Shown here in pieces: positions 34,516-46,859 of a DNA stretch of 64,000 bases. Every line of letters starts with the position of its first letter. Positions within the stretch are counted from its first letter, which is position 1. The position numbers were made by a program, and so were the translations under genes. Origin of the DNA: Ophiura sarsii (taxonomy: Eukaryota; Echinodermata; Ophiuroidea; Amphilepidida; Ophiuridae); NCBI GenBank assembly GCA_035610835.1, contig CM069452.1:12433753-12497752 (forward strand), given 5' to 3'. The notes below the pieces were generated by a model. The model was not told the origin of the DNA. It worked only from the letters and a program-made list of their open reading frames with translations, and searched no databases.

Positions 34516-34823
34516 CACTGCTAAAATGTTGAGTAAAACGTTTACTCAACGTTGAGTAACTATGCAACAGTTCAACAGTTGAGTAAACAATGCCCAATAT
34601 GTTCAACAATTGAGTAAACAATGCCCAATATGTTCAACAGTTGAGTAAAAATGCCCAATATGTTCAACAGTTGAGTAAGAGGGCCATTTTTACTCAACTA
34701 TTCAACATATTGGGCATTTTTACTCAATTGTTGAACATATTGGGCATTGTTTACTCAACTGTTGAACTGTTGCATATAGTAACTCAACGTTGAGTAAACG
34801 TTTTACTCAACATTTTAGCAGTG
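34516..34823. mobile_element. Near-perfect 308-bp palindromic MITE
   Basis: The ends CACTGCTAAAATGTTGAGTA and its inverted copy continue as arms of about 140 bp. Each arm is made of short tandem units of the type GTTCAACAGTTGAGTAAA plus AATGCCCAATAT. The loop is only a few bases around 34,680. No clear target duplication was found. Confidence 0.9.
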
Positions 34824-36054
34824 TACGACCATGGATAATGCAAATGCAAATAAGCTTATATAGCTTATTTCCATTGGGGTCCGTTAGATGTGTGAACAAA
34901 TACTGACCGGGATGATTTCCTACTCTTTACGAAAGAGTCTGTAACCTTTTAAACGTGCTCGGGTATTGCTCTTCCGATGCACGGGACCACCATTTCTACG
35001 TGACTTCCGAACCACTGGTTTTTGCTGCCATTAGGAAATCGTCACAATCACTTCGCTTCATTTACCAGGCTACCGACACGGCGCACACAACGTATCAGCA
35101 CTTAGATTGTAATATCCCTAACAGCTCAGATAACAGATTATCTATTCAACTTTGGACATTGCTAAGTTCCTATGTGTTGAATCATATTGCCGACTATAAT
35201 AAATTCGAAAGTTATGCATACACATTTTGCATTGAACATGTGAAATAAATGCTCAAAAACTCACGAGACGCGCCGACACATTGCATTCGAAAATGTATAT
35301 TTATTAAATGTATTATAAACAAATGGCAACAAGTATAGCTCCTTGAATAACATAATACGATAATATTGACCTGTTTTGACAAATTAAATATGATAAAATG
35401 TCATTAATTAATAATATTAAATATTCTGATTACATGCGGGTAATTAAATTGCTCGCAAATTATACCTAAATTCACCAAACACACAATCAAATTTGCCATA
35501 TGAGTGCCCCAGACTGCCCCTTCCTCGTATAGTGCATCAAAGACAATCACATTTTGTACTCTGCTACAACTATCAAGGTTAATATAATTCAACATGGTTT
35601 TATTATAGGACCGATATGGGCAGAGACAAACACATCATTATACTATCGCTATCTCATTTTAATGTATTCAGATCAACAACGTTATTGATACATTAAAAAC
35701 TCCCGCCAACGGACACACTAATAATTTGCTCCATTTAAATAACAATCAATTTTATAGCTCGGCAAATGTGATTGGAGCATTATTCATGGATCAATGTTAT
35801 TCTTTCTGTATAATACTATTTCTATGATCCAGGGCACTCAAGATACATTCTACTCTATCAGTTTATCCTTCATGCAAGCTTTCAAGAGACTAGTCTAGGT
35901 TGACAACTTCCTTTGAGGATTATAAGGGTTATTCCGTGTACTCCACGGTCGTAAAATGTATGTTCACCGTCACATAGCTAAACAATACCAAAGGCCTCAA
36001 CATGTATCTGGTCGTTTAGACATTATCAAGTTGTTTACTCTCGCTCTATTCATT
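34824..36054. other. No gene seen
   Basis: The 97-residue open frame at 34,955-35,248 has no recognisable domain and no splice or homology support. The rest is AT-rich with no visible repeat. Confidence 0.45.
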
Positions 36055-36507
36055 CAGCGTGTTTTTATTAAGCAAACCGGCTTTTACCCGTCTTATAAAA
36101 AGCAGGATAAAAGCCGGTTGCTCGTGTGAGAGACGTGTTTTTATTGCAGTTCGATACACAAACTTGCCGGCTGCCGCTGACCTCATTATAATAAATGCCA
36201 GCGAAAGGTCATACACATCTGTTTGCATTTAATTGTCAGGTGATCGTGCATCGTGTGCCCACTTACGCTTTTCCACCGGCAAACGCGCTGAGCAGGAACC
36301 GTGCGTGTTTATACTGACGAAAGACTGCTTTTCCTAACCGGTTTCAACCGCTATTATCCTTGGTTTCGAAGGATAAAAGGCATCTAAAATCCAGGAGAAA
36401 TAAACCGGTATGAGCGGGCAAATGCCGGTGGTGGTGTGTTTTTACTGGGGGATTTTAATCCGTTAGCAGTCATATGCCTGCTTTTTTTCTTCAGTAAAAA
36501 CACGCTG
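36055..36507. mobile_element. MITE with 13-bp ends CAGCGTGTTTTTA
   Basis: The ends are exact 13-bp inverted repeats. The interior has further copies of CGTGTTTTTAYTG near 36,133 and 36,436 and several AAAAGCCGG/CCGGTTT words in opposite orientation. No target duplication is evident. Confidence 0.65.
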
Positions 36508-36641
36508 ATAGACAGCTCTAGAAATAATCTATAGTATTATCCCAGTATTCGTGTTCCGCGCAGTATTGCCATGGTCTGGTGAAAGTATCATATGTTTCCT
36601 TTCAATCCATTGACATCAATGATGAAATCATTTGGGCGATA

Positions 36642-36874
36642 CAGTACAGCTCGAAATAGAGTGCACGATATCAACGCACATCAGTGCAATGTCAGTGCAA
36701 TGTCATTGCAATATCATTGCAATGTCATTGCAATGACATTGCAATGACAGTGCACTAATCGGATTACAATTTGCAATGTCATTGCAATGTCAGTGCAATG
36801 TCATTGCAATATCATTGCAATGTCATTGCAATATCATTGCAATGTCAGTGTACACTCTATTTCGAGCTGTACTG
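36642..36874. mobile_element. TA-flanked palindrome with a TGCAAT microsatellite core
   Basis: TA lies at 36,640-36,641 and 36,875-36,876. The 22-bp perfect ends begin CAGTACAGCTCGAAATAGAG. The interior is almost entirely the 10-bp unit TGTCATTGCA, with about 13 TGCAAT words in two blocks. The unit itself contains the palindrome ATTGCAAT. Confidence 0.9.
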
Positions 36875-36907
36875 TAGGTCACGTACAATATCTGTATAAT
36901 CAAGCTA

Positions 36908-38370
36908 AAGTGCTCAACAAAAGAAAGTCGTACACTCTGTTTAGGTCATTTAAAGTAACATTCGATTATTTTTTTTACCAAACAAGCTAACTAGATATTT
37001 GGATGAATCTATTAGGCACATTTCGATACCAAACATAACACCTAGCAACAAAGATAAACCAATATTAGCGCCATTTAAAGAAAATTAGTCACTTTTCAAA
37101 AGTCACATTTTCAATACACTACGCGGGAGGAAAGGGGGTGTGTGTGAGGTTCACCCCGTGTGTGACACTGTTATAACCATGATTGACCGGCGGGCAATCG
37201 ATCATACAGTTCAGCCTTGCACACTACCAGTCAGCTGTAGAACGGGGCCCGTTTCAATTGAGGGCGCTCTAAAACGACGGGTGTACGTAATCAAGGTAAC
37301 GTACATCCGTCAACTTGCGCAATGATTGAATTTTCGCCTTTTACCCCCAATTATCTGCATAAAAAGTAACTATATATCGAGTTGAGGCCAGCATAAGGTA
37401 CCAGAACTCCTTGCGACATCCAGTTCGATGATTTAATTTAACCTTTGACCCAAACATCACACGACACAAGGTAAAATTATCTCTTTTTTGACCGATTATC
37501 TGCGATGAGACCCCCATTTTCTAGACGAGATTACACCATTTTATAGAATATTCAGGTTAAGTGTGATAATTTTTACATTAAATATAAGCCCTATAGGATT
37601 CAGAAGTGATGCCTTTGTAACGGTTATCTCTGTGATAAGAGAGTTATTTCGTCGTTTAAAATCTGCAAAATCGGTTTTTTGTTAATTTTGAAAATAACTG
37701 TGACGTGAGGCCGTACCCTTGGAAACGCAGTCCCGTTCTTAAGCCCGCCCTCTATTGAAAAGTGTTTTTGTTCGTACTCCGACGGGCGACGGACTTGATG
37801 AATCACCGTGTAATAAATGACGGCAGTGCGTCACTAAATAGAGCGCCCTCAATTGAAACGGGGCCCCGTTCTACAGCTGACTGACTACGCTGCATTGGTT
37901 CGCACACTTATTGAGCGGGATATTTGATTCCGGACATAAAGTGCATTACATTAAACTGCTTGGAATTTTACTAGGGATACACCTTTGGTTTGTTTGGGTT
38001 AGCTGTAGATATCAATGAAGCATTTCAAATAACACACATTTACACATCCTTCACCCATGCATGAAACTTTGAATTTGAATTAGCCCACGCATTGAGGGGA
38101 AATGAGCAGCGATCAACACGGGACTGATTCGGTTTATGTGCTTGTTAACAATTGGTGATTTTCTTCCGCGTAGTGTATTGAAAATGTGACTTTTGAAAAG
38201 TCACTAATTGTCTATAAATGGTGCTAATAATGGTTTATTTTTGTTGTTAGGTGTTATGTTTGGTATCAAAATGTGCCGAGAAGATTCATCCAAATGTTTA
38301 TCTAGCCTGCTTGGTAAAATTACTTTAAATGACCTAAACAAAGTGTACGACTTTCTTTTGTTGAGCACTT
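36908..38370. mobile_element. TA-flanked 1.46-kb foldback element
   Basis: TA lies at 36,906-36,907 and 38,371-38,372. The arms begin AAGTGCTCAACAAAAGAAAG and extend about 215 bp each. A second inverted pair lies inside (37,230-37,272 and about 37,845-37,890, sharing GGGGCCCGTTTCAATTGAGG). No transposase frame is seen. It starts 34 bp after the preceding palindrome. Confidence 0.88.
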
Positions 38371-38636
38371 TATAATGGAGGGGTGATAACGGAGGGGGCG
38401 TAATATATTCACCATCGTGTTGGTGGAAGTATTATTCTAGGATTTGAAAGTATTTATTATTTTATTGGGATGGGATGCACACCGAAATGAACATTAATCT
38501 TATAAAACCTGGCAAGTGTACTAGAAACCCGACAAGTGTACAATCTGGCAAATCGCTCTTTACATCACAGCGGGGTCGGGTGATATTATTCACTGGTTAG
38601 CTTTGGTTTTTCTTAAAAAAACCACCCGATCTTTTC

Positions 38637-39510
38637 TCGCGCTTTCCTCTGTCTGGTTCACTAATTGAGCCGTCGACAGTACTACAACAGTTATATTGTT
38701 AACGCGAGATAAGTAGAGAGGCGGCTCAGCGGGGTGTTAATCACCGATCCTTTTAACAATATAAAAAAGGATCGCGCTATGATCGCGCTATCCCCGTGCT
38801 AAGATCGGTTGAGAGAAAGGGAATGAGCCCAAATGAATACAGTTTTATTATTATTCTTTCGATTACGAAGGTGCATTTTCGACTGTTTACCCATTTATAT
38901 GTAGAAATAAGCTTTTTGCCGAATCGAGCGTAAACATGAATTCCTGTCGGTGGTATTACATAATGACGTATGGTCGGTGGTATTTCATCATGACGTATGG
39001 TCGGTAGTATTACTTTCGGTCGTTCTTGTGATGTCTAACCTATTGTTTTGAAATATTGTTTTCTTAATTCTTTTTACAGAGTCCTTCAGCCAAAAATTGA
39101 TACCTACCAATTAAAAGTGGTAATCAAAAATTGATTTGGTTTACATGAAATTAATAAGAATCTTGTTTTAACATAGTGACGTACACACTACACGTCACTA
39201 TGTAATTAATTGTTCTGTTTGGTTTTTTTGTTTTTTTTTGTTATTATCGGGAAACCAGATATATTTCTGAATTAAGCTTAAACGGCAAAAAGGAAGTACC
39301 AATTGTTTGGCTTATCTCTGCGCTTCACATGTCCAAAATGGTTGCGCTTCACACGGCCCGAAAGGTTGCTCTTTATTATAATTAACAGCGTCACAATAAA
39401 TCAGATTATAATCTATAGAACGACGATGACGTAGCAAACGTAAAACTGCAGACACAAGATTTGATCTAATCAATACCACAATCTGAATAAGAGTGAAAAT
39501 ATTTGGTACG
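38637..39510 (+). repeat. Dispersed repeat, copy 1 (second copy at 51,870)
   Basis: Segments 38,637-38,770 and about 39,205-39,510 match 51,870-52,010 and 52,140-52,395 in the same orientation. Shared words include GTTATATTGTTAACG, AGATAAGTAGAGAGG, ACATGTCC and ACCACAATCTGAATAA. About 320 bp in the middle are absent from the second copy. A short tandem ATGACGTATGGTCGGT lies near 38,960-39,010. Confidence 0.75.
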
Positions 39511-39574
39511 ATTTAGGGATAGTAAAAGGCAACCGTAAATTGTAGCATATACTTACTACTTATGTCGATCTCGA

Positions 39575-40493
39575 TCGGTCTTCGTGATGGCTCGCCATAT
39601 TATCATTCTGTCCCTCATGCATGCTTTTATCTCCTCATCATTCAGTCCTGTGTATTTCGCAAAGATGTTCAAGTATGGGCTGGTAGGCCGACAGATGTAT
39701 GTCCGTGTTTGGGTCTCCATAGCAGAAGGTCAGATACTATCTCATTTTCTACCTACTTCAGCTCCCAGGTCCTCTAAGTTGTCTAGGTTACTTTCATCAG
39801 ATGTTTCTAGCTGTACCGCTTGTGTTTGTTGAAATACCATGCATTTGGGTTTTTTGGCATTCATGTGGAGTCCAGTTTTGAGTGCTGCTTCCTCAACATA
39901 TTTCAGCAGCTTCTGTGCCTGTTCCTTATAGTGTCAGAACGTAACGTTATCTCATCTGCAAAGTCAAGATCGGTGACTTTCTTTGGCCCTATTCTTCGAC
40001 TTTGTCTAGGCTTGATGGTGAATCCTAGTTCCTCTTCTCTCCCACTGATAGCTATTCTTAAGCAATACTCAAGGATGATTATGAATAGGTAGGGGGCAAG
40101 GGTATCTCCTTGGAGTACTCCTGCAAGGATGTCGAACAGTTCCGTGTCGCCAACAGGTGATATAACTTTGGCTCTTGTGTTTCTGTAAGTTTCATCAATT
40201 GCATCTGTTATAACTTGAGGGATACCGTATGCTTTGGGTATCTTGATCATTTTCCAACGATGTATTATAATGGTGTCGAATGCCTTTTTGAAGTCACGGA
40301 ATGTTATGACTGCAAAGAGATTATTGGAATGTATACCTTCGATAATTCTCCTGAGCCCAAGAATGTGTGAGGTAGTGCCTCTTTCCTCGCGAAAGCCATT
40401 CTGGTTAGTTCGAAGTAATTCATCTAGGTGAAGTCTTATTCTGTTGAGAATCATTCTGTTATATATGTCTTGGCCACACTGGAGTTCAGACAT
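39575..40493 (-). pseudogene. Decayed LINE reverse transcriptase
   Basis: Read on the minus strand from 40,493, the frame has reverse transcriptase motifs: NQNGFREERGTTSHILGLRR, FRDFKKAFDTI, ILAGVLQGDTLAPYLFII and LDFADEITL. The catalytic F-A-D-D box reads F-A-D-E, so the active site is altered. After a frameshift near 39,930 the domain continues in another frame (EAALKTGLHMNAKKPK), then stops and a probable deletion follow. The clade is uncertain. Nothing suggests expression. Confidence 0.85.
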
Positions 40494-40578
40494 GCCTCTT
40501 TAGTTTCCTGCTTGACTTAGCATCCGCCGCCACTGCAAATGTTTCTACGTCCCAGATCAATTTTAAAGGTTGCTTGTA

Positions 40579-42120
40579 CAGGGTGTCTCAAAAAGCCGTG
40601 CACGTGTTTACCCAGCTTATTGAGCATGAACTTCTATAATATGGTGTAAACAATTGTATACATGTTGATAGACCAAACGCTTAGCTTTCATATGCCGCTT
40701 ATTTCTTCTGATTTGGTTTTGTCAATCTTGAGATATGACCAATTAAAGGTAGATGACCCGATCACATTTTCGTAACACAGAATTATTTCAAACATATGGA
40801 GATTTTCATATCATATGAAAGCTCGTATTTTTCTCATCATCATACTGAAATTTGAATGACGGCCTAATTCAATATAATGACAGAGAAATCGACGAAATAG
40901 CGTTGAATTACCGCGAATGGTGGTTACCACCGATATAGTTTGTGTACTACTCAATGGGTACAGTTCACAGCATCTTGTGCATCTAAAATAAGAACCATAA
41001 TAGCTATGCATCTCAAATTTTGGGACACGACGTTTTTAAGGATGACCTTTCATGAATAGAATAGAAAACTTCAAGTTGAAAATCGGGACATCTACCTTTA
41101 ACTAAAGCAACCTAAAATCGACTTTGTGCCACTTTACAGTTTGCAATGAATAGAAAGGGTTACTCCGGAGAGGAGGGGGTGGGATGGGTTGTTACCACCC
41201 CCTAAAAAATCCAATCCGAAATGCAGAGTATGCTTATTTGGGTACCATGGTATAGGTAGAGGTTCCCTCTATCCATAAATACCAAAACAAGTGTAAACAT
41301 CCCACGCATGACGTCACAATGAACCCCGTCACCAAACATGGCCGACTTTAAAATCCCGTATTCGCTGGACAGTGAAATATACGCCAATATAAAAAAACTT
41401 CGCTAAAAAGGTTCCAAATATCGGAATTTCACCCGGTTTTTATTTATCATAAGTGAGGGAAATGGTGTTTCTAACAAAGGCCTCGCTATAATATTCAGGA
41501 CCATACAATTAACATATTTTTCGAAATGGCGATTTATAAAAATTGTAAGGTGGCAACCATCGACCTACTATCGACCTTTGACGGCTTACCTACCCCCGGC
41601 CCCAGGTAAGATGACACCCTCTTTTTGTTTTCGTCAAAATGAGCGCAGGGGATGTAAAAGCGTTCAACTATGTGCCCTAGGTCACTGTTCTTTGCATTTT
41701 ATCGCAATTTGCGACCACCCTCCCTTAGGAGGATGAGGGTTTTAATGCTTATGTCTTCAGCATTCTTCTGTAAAAGTGGCACAAAGTCGACTTTAGGTAG
41801 CTTTAGTTAATTGATCATATCTCAGGATTGACAAAATCAAATTATCTCAGGATTGACAAAACCAAAACCGGTGTAAATAAGCATGTAACGTAGATTAAGT
41901 TCATTAGGTCTGTCTCATCATTCGCCATTTTGTTTTTCTCAATTAGATGTTGCTTTAGTTGCTTTAAGCAATTTTATTGAGTACTGATTTAGATTTAGAA
42001 ACGGTATATGAAAGCTAAGCGTTTAGTCTATCACAATGTACACAATTGTAACACCAAATCCTAGAAGTTCATGGTCAATAAGTTGTGTAATAACGTGCAC
42101 GGGTTTTTTGAGACACCCTG
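40579..42120. mobile_element. TA-flanked mariner-like non-autonomous element, 1.54 kb
   Basis: TA lies at 40,577-40,578 and 42,121-42,122. The ends begin CAGGGTGTCTCAAAAAGCCG and arms of about 150 bp pair (shared CGCTTAGCTTTCATAT). An inner inverted pair (41,095-41,138 and 41,770-41,815, with GACTTTGTGCCACTTT) encloses a region related to the repeat at 28,790-29,115. No transposase frame was recognised. Confidence 0.82.
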
Positions 42121-42122
42121 TA

Positions 42123-42986
42123 GTATGTTGAGGCAAACTATTACTTTGGCGACTATGGTGTCTTACGTACAAATCACTTATACATACAATTCGTACGCAC
42201 TGGATTTCAAGTGTTTCCGAAGGGTCTATTAATATTGGTTTTACAACAGCTTACGATTAATACAGATTTTGAAGACCTGGAGCAGCCATTGTATGTAAAC
42301 ACTTTTGATATGAACTCTTCATGAATTTGACTGCCTTAACAGCGGTTAACTGCAATGTTAACCGTCAGATGTAAACTGTGCTTCTATACATATTCTCTGT
42401 GGATTGCGATTCTTACTTCCTTGACAATATCTTAATAATAGAAAAGTACTTTTCCTGTGGATACGGTGTGACACACTGTTCGATACAGGTCAATATTGAT
42501 TACAAAAGGAGTGCATTAAATTAATGAATTAGATTCCTCACAAGTATAAATTATAAAACCTTTGGGGAATCTGTACGATAAAGGACACGGCAGACCGACG
42601 AGCGAGTGCCACAATTATATGGTCAAACAAAGCAGAGTGCTCGAGAATGGAAAAGAAGCTTCGCTAAAAGAAAACAAAGAACAATTAAATGAAATAAGGT
42701 GAACTTGTGATGAAATGTGTAATCAAATTACTAGAGAAACACACAGAATTGATGTTAAGTGATTGAATGATTACTGTCATGTAATCCAGAGGGTATACAC
42801 ATACCGTATATAGCGCTAACAGTACACATCCATATGTATTGATTAAGGAACAATATTGTGTACGTCAGACGTTATTGCTATCATTTCAAGTATTTTTTTA
42901 CATGGGTGAATATAATGCAAACAATCAAAGGTGAATGGAATGGAATGACCTAGTCTTAAAATAATAGTGCAAGCTACGTTAAGCTA
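42123..42986. other. No gene seen
   Basis: AT-rich sequence. A TTACTTTGGCGACTATGG word near 42,140 repeats one near 11,370. No exon or element boundary was recognised. Confidence 0.45.
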
Positions 42987-43982
42987 AGGGGGACTCAAGC
43001 AAGTTTTTATTTTACTTGAATTTTTGAATTTTGTGAGGGCTGTAATTATTGAACTATTAATCAAATGCGTATGGAAAGGAAATGGATCAGAGAATCCTAA
43101 AAAGTTCAAAAAGGCTAACAAAAATAATTTTGAGTACAAAATTCCCAAATTGCTAGATTGTGATGTAAAGACACTTAGGGAGCAGTTCCATTTATACGCG
43201 ATAAATTTATCGCGACTGTATCGGGGCCTGATATGTTTTGGACCCGATGTTTTTCAAGTTGATACGCGATAAAATAGTCATCAGGCCCCGATAAAATAGA
43301 CATCGGGGCCCGATACGAGGCCTCTGCCATACCCTGGGGTATGTTTAGCAAATAGAGCGGGACATTGTTTAGCAAATACACGAGGATAATACAATTTACG
43401 TTAAACATCCATAATCAATAACATTATCTCTAAAAACATGAAATGCTGAATTTGTACCTTACAACTAGAATAAATAACCCGAAGCTCTATTTACATACCG
43501 ACCACTTATCTTTCGTTATATTTAAACAAGCGGTAATACGCTACTCGATAAATAATCCTTTGCTACTCGCAACTGTACGCGATAAAAATCTCATCGGGGC
43601 CTGATAAAAAACTCATCGGGGCCCGGAACATTCTCGCAATTTTTTATCGCGTACAAATGGAACTGCTCCCTTACTTAGAGACGGGTTTTTTTTTTAAAAC
43701 TAATCTAATATTTTTTTAAAAATTTTGACCAAAAAGCATTTTGGTGATATTTTCATTTGTTTCCACTTTTTTGTCACTTTTTGTCAATATTTCAAAACAT
43801 ATTAGATTAGGTTTAAAAAAATCGTTTCAAGTTAGTGTCTTTACATCATAATCTAGCAATTTGGATTCTCTGACCTATTTATTTCCTTTCCAAAAATGTA
43901 TAGTTTTATATACATTTGAGTCATAGTTCAATAATTACAGCACTCACAAAATTCAAAAAGTGAAGTCACTTAAGTCCCCCCT
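42987..43982. mobile_element. TA-flanked foldback element carrying a nested MITE
   Basis: TA lies at 42,985-42,986 and 43,983-43,984. The ends AGGGGGACTCAAG and CTTAAGTCCCCCCT open inverted arms of about 200 bp (shared CAAATTGCTAGATT and GATGTAAAGACAC). The left arm is interrupted by the MITE at 43,178-43,670, after which homology resumes. Confidence 0.82.
43178..43670. mobile_element. TTA-flanked MITE nested in the foldback
   Basis: TTA lies at 43,175-43,177 and 43,671-43,673. The inverted ends begin GGGAGCAGTTCCATTT and are followed by GCGATAAA and ATCGGGGCCYGAT repeats in both orientations. TTA and the GGG start suggest the Harbinger superfamily, as for the element at 24,921. Confidence 0.85.
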
Positions 43983-44217
43983 TAAGCTAATGGGGTCATA
44001 TATACTAGCCTTTTAGCCTTACGGAAGATTTGACAGCCGGGAGGAGGTTCGGAAGGCTTGCTACTTAATACAGTAGATAAATGTGTATTTATGTGGATGG
44101 TACCATCTTGCTTTTTGCGTTCCATTATTTATGCTGAAGCACCTGTCAGAAGACAGATGAAACCAAATAAAGATGACAACAGAACACAGGGTGTTCCAAA
44201 GGTTCGAATTACTTGTA

Positions 44218-45595
44218 CGAGGGGCAGTCAATAAATAATGAAAGTGATCATGGTATGGGATGCATGAGTGATTCTATTGAGGGGATACTGTGATCAATAC
44301 AAAGTATGAACCTTTGTCTTTCAAGCAATACACTTTTGGATTGTTAGATACCTTTGGTTATGTAACGTCATTAACATAAACACAATAGGTTTCAGACACT
44401 GACTGAAATCTGTCAATTATTTGGCTGGATATGTAATATGTTGAATATGGGTTGATTGATACATTTGCGTATATCTCGGCAATGCAAGCATAAAAACAGA
44501 TAACACTTGGCACATAGTTAGAATACACACTTATCTCTGTTTGACACTCTTTTTTAGATCTGAATGCCTTAATACGAACAAGAAGGGACCATCTCAAATA
44601 CTCTTTTATTTAGCAAAATCCGCAATAATATACCTTAGAAAACAACAAAGGATAAAGAACAATGGAGGGATTATAATTTAATAAATTGTTGTGGGATGTA
44701 AAGCAATAAAAGTGGGGATTTCAAAAGGAGCTGTTCATAAAATTTCCTCAAACCATTGAAATTATATGACGATTACTTCACAATACATATCTAGTAGCTC
44801 TAAAGATAACAGTAATAAGAGACGTTGTGGCAGCCATCTTTGATTGATACATTCATGTTTATCTTCATTTTGACTATCACAATATTTTTACACATTGATT
44901 TAAGCATTTTTCATTATTTCTGATTATAATTTGAAGGCACAGTAAGCTTTTATCTGGTAAATTTCATGATTTTAGCCATATTGGGCCCGTTTCAAAATTA
45001 TCCGCCGTCTGCGCATGCGCATTTTTTCTGCATGTTTCATGTGAATAAGTTCAGATAATTAGTTAACTATCATATGGAATCTTCCAAACTAGTTAATTGC
45101 TTGAATTTTTCCTAAATTGTTTGATTTTCGGCAATATTAGTGATTCACTGACTGGGCATTTTTAAATGAAAATTAGCTATTTGAAATACTGATATTTGTA
45201 TACCTTTTATTCAATTGCTTCTCCTTACTTTGTCCTCTTATACTACACATTCCAAATTACACAGGGATTAAAGCTATTGTCTTCTGTATCATATTTATGC
45301 GAAACAAATCAGTATTTACCTGCTTCTGATGTCATGTTATGCAATCTTCTTACCACGTGTTTCATAAAAACAATTCAAATTTCCCGCCAAATAACTGATT
45401 TAGCAGTGTCCCAAGTGTACTTACTTTGAGACAATGCTATAACGTCATAGTTCACACTTAAAAATCCAAAACTGTATTGTTTGAAAGACAAAGGTTCATA
45501 CTTTGATACTTTGTATTGATCACATTATCACCTCAATAGAATCACTCATGCATCTTATACCATGATCACTTTCATTATTTATTGACTGCCCCTCG
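44218..45595. mobile_element. TA-flanked mariner-like MITE with about 130-bp inverted ends
   Basis: TA lies at 44,216-44,217 and 45,596-45,597. The ends begin CGAGGGGCAGTCAATAAATA, and the arms share TGAAAGTGATCATGGTAT and AAAGGTTCATACTTTG. No mariner transposase (D,D34D) frame was recognised in the 1,378 bp. It splits copy 1 of the dispersed repeat family that continues at 45,598. Confidence 0.85.
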
Positions 45596-45597
45596 TA

Positions 45598-46180
45598 CAA
45601 TGATGCACCTTACGATGAAAGTTATACGATTCCACAATAGAAAAAAAAGCATGTTCGAACTTAAGTAATGTGTACAATTTGAATGAAGAGAAAAACGAAT
45701 AAGATGAATTCGTTTTAGATTAAGCAATCCGTTTTATGAACTATTAAATCATTCTCAATGAAAGAAGGTAATTTCAAATGTAATTCTGTTCACATTTTCA
45801 TTTACATTTATTCAATCACAGGACTAAACAAGCATTCAACACATAAAAATGTATCAAGTGTTATGCAATCAAATACTACAGCTCTTGTTATAATACTAAT
45901 GAGTTGTGGAAAATGTACAGAATTTACGAACAATAATTGTCCACGTTTTGACCATTGGGGGTTTGTGAATTTGTGAATAGGTTTATAGTGTCCGCATATC
46001 GAAAACTTGAATGCACCGTAGATTACGCATAGGTCGATACAAGTTGCTGAAGCCCGAATGGCAATTCTGTTGAGGATCAATAAGTCCTGGAATATTAAGA
46101 GATGTATGATCAAACATGCGTCATGAATCTACGACAGCTTTAATTGTCTATAAAATATTGGCCTGTTTGTTCGATTGCAA
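45598..46180 (+). repeat. Dispersed repeat family X, copy 1
   Basis: It shares ACTAAACAARCATTCAACA, TTATGCAATCAA, GCTCTTGTTAT, TTGTCCACGTTTTGA, GTTGCTGAAGCCCGAATGG and GGCCTGTTTGTTYG with copy 2 at 53,020. Its first 27 bases (about 44,190-44,217) lie on the other side of the mariner-like insertion. Confidence 0.8.
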
Positions 46181-46639
46181 TGCATTTATTGTTTCATAAA
46201 ATAACGGAATTAGTAAAATAAATCAAATCGTTTTGTATTCTTTCTGCATTGTGATGAAATGAAGCATTCTTCAAAAATGTAAATAGATGCAATATGTATT
46301 GCCGAATTATTATTAATTTGAAAATATTGAAGAAATATCTCACAGGATTTTTTTATTAACAAGTTAATTAATTCTATCAAACAATTTATTCATGCACGGC
46401 TTTGTGCTGTTTACCATCCGAATCCGCATTGTGTACATCATAGTGTTTGCCAACATCTGTAGACTATTTATGCTACATTTTGTTTGGAATAACAACTCGG
46501 AGTAGGAAAAACTAACTGTAAAGGTACGGGCATCTCGAACGCTAACATGGTCAATACGAGAGCTATTGAACAGACAGCAGAGCAATCACCCGTGGCGAAA
46601 CCAAGTTCTGCTACGCAACGTGAACAATTTGAGTCATGT

Positions 46640-46712
46640 TATTGTGCTGTGTGTACAGTCTGTCTAGTAATCTGGAGACCGGGGTTCAATTCCCTGCTTA
46701 TTTTTCGTTGGA
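46640..46712 (+). other. tRNA-like fragment, possible SINE head
   Basis: The stretch GTCTGTCTAGTAATCTGGAG followed by GACCGGGGTTCAATTCCCTG resembles the anticodon arm to T arm of a tRNA and holds a near-consensus B box (GGTTCAATTCC). No convincing A box or acceptor pairing was found, so a working tRNA is unlikely. A SINE remnant is the best reading. Confidence 0.4.
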
Positions 46713-46859
46713 ACATTCGCCGGTGGTTGTTAATATCTGTTGTTATGTCTATTGTAAACACCGTGGGTTGGTAAACTGCTTTATATTATTGTATACATAT
46801 GATATAAAACATTATCATATTGTAGATATATATCAAAATTGGATTATTTTGATAATTTG

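Noticed and set aside
44218..45595. Possible mariner transposase in the TA-flanked element
   Set aside because: No frame shows the helix-turn-helix or D,D34D pattern. The longest frame (77 residues at 45,196) is hydrophobic and unrelated.
46547..46774. 75-residue frame starting MVNTRAIEQTAEQSP
   Set aside because: It runs through the tRNA-like fragment, has no domain and no splice support.
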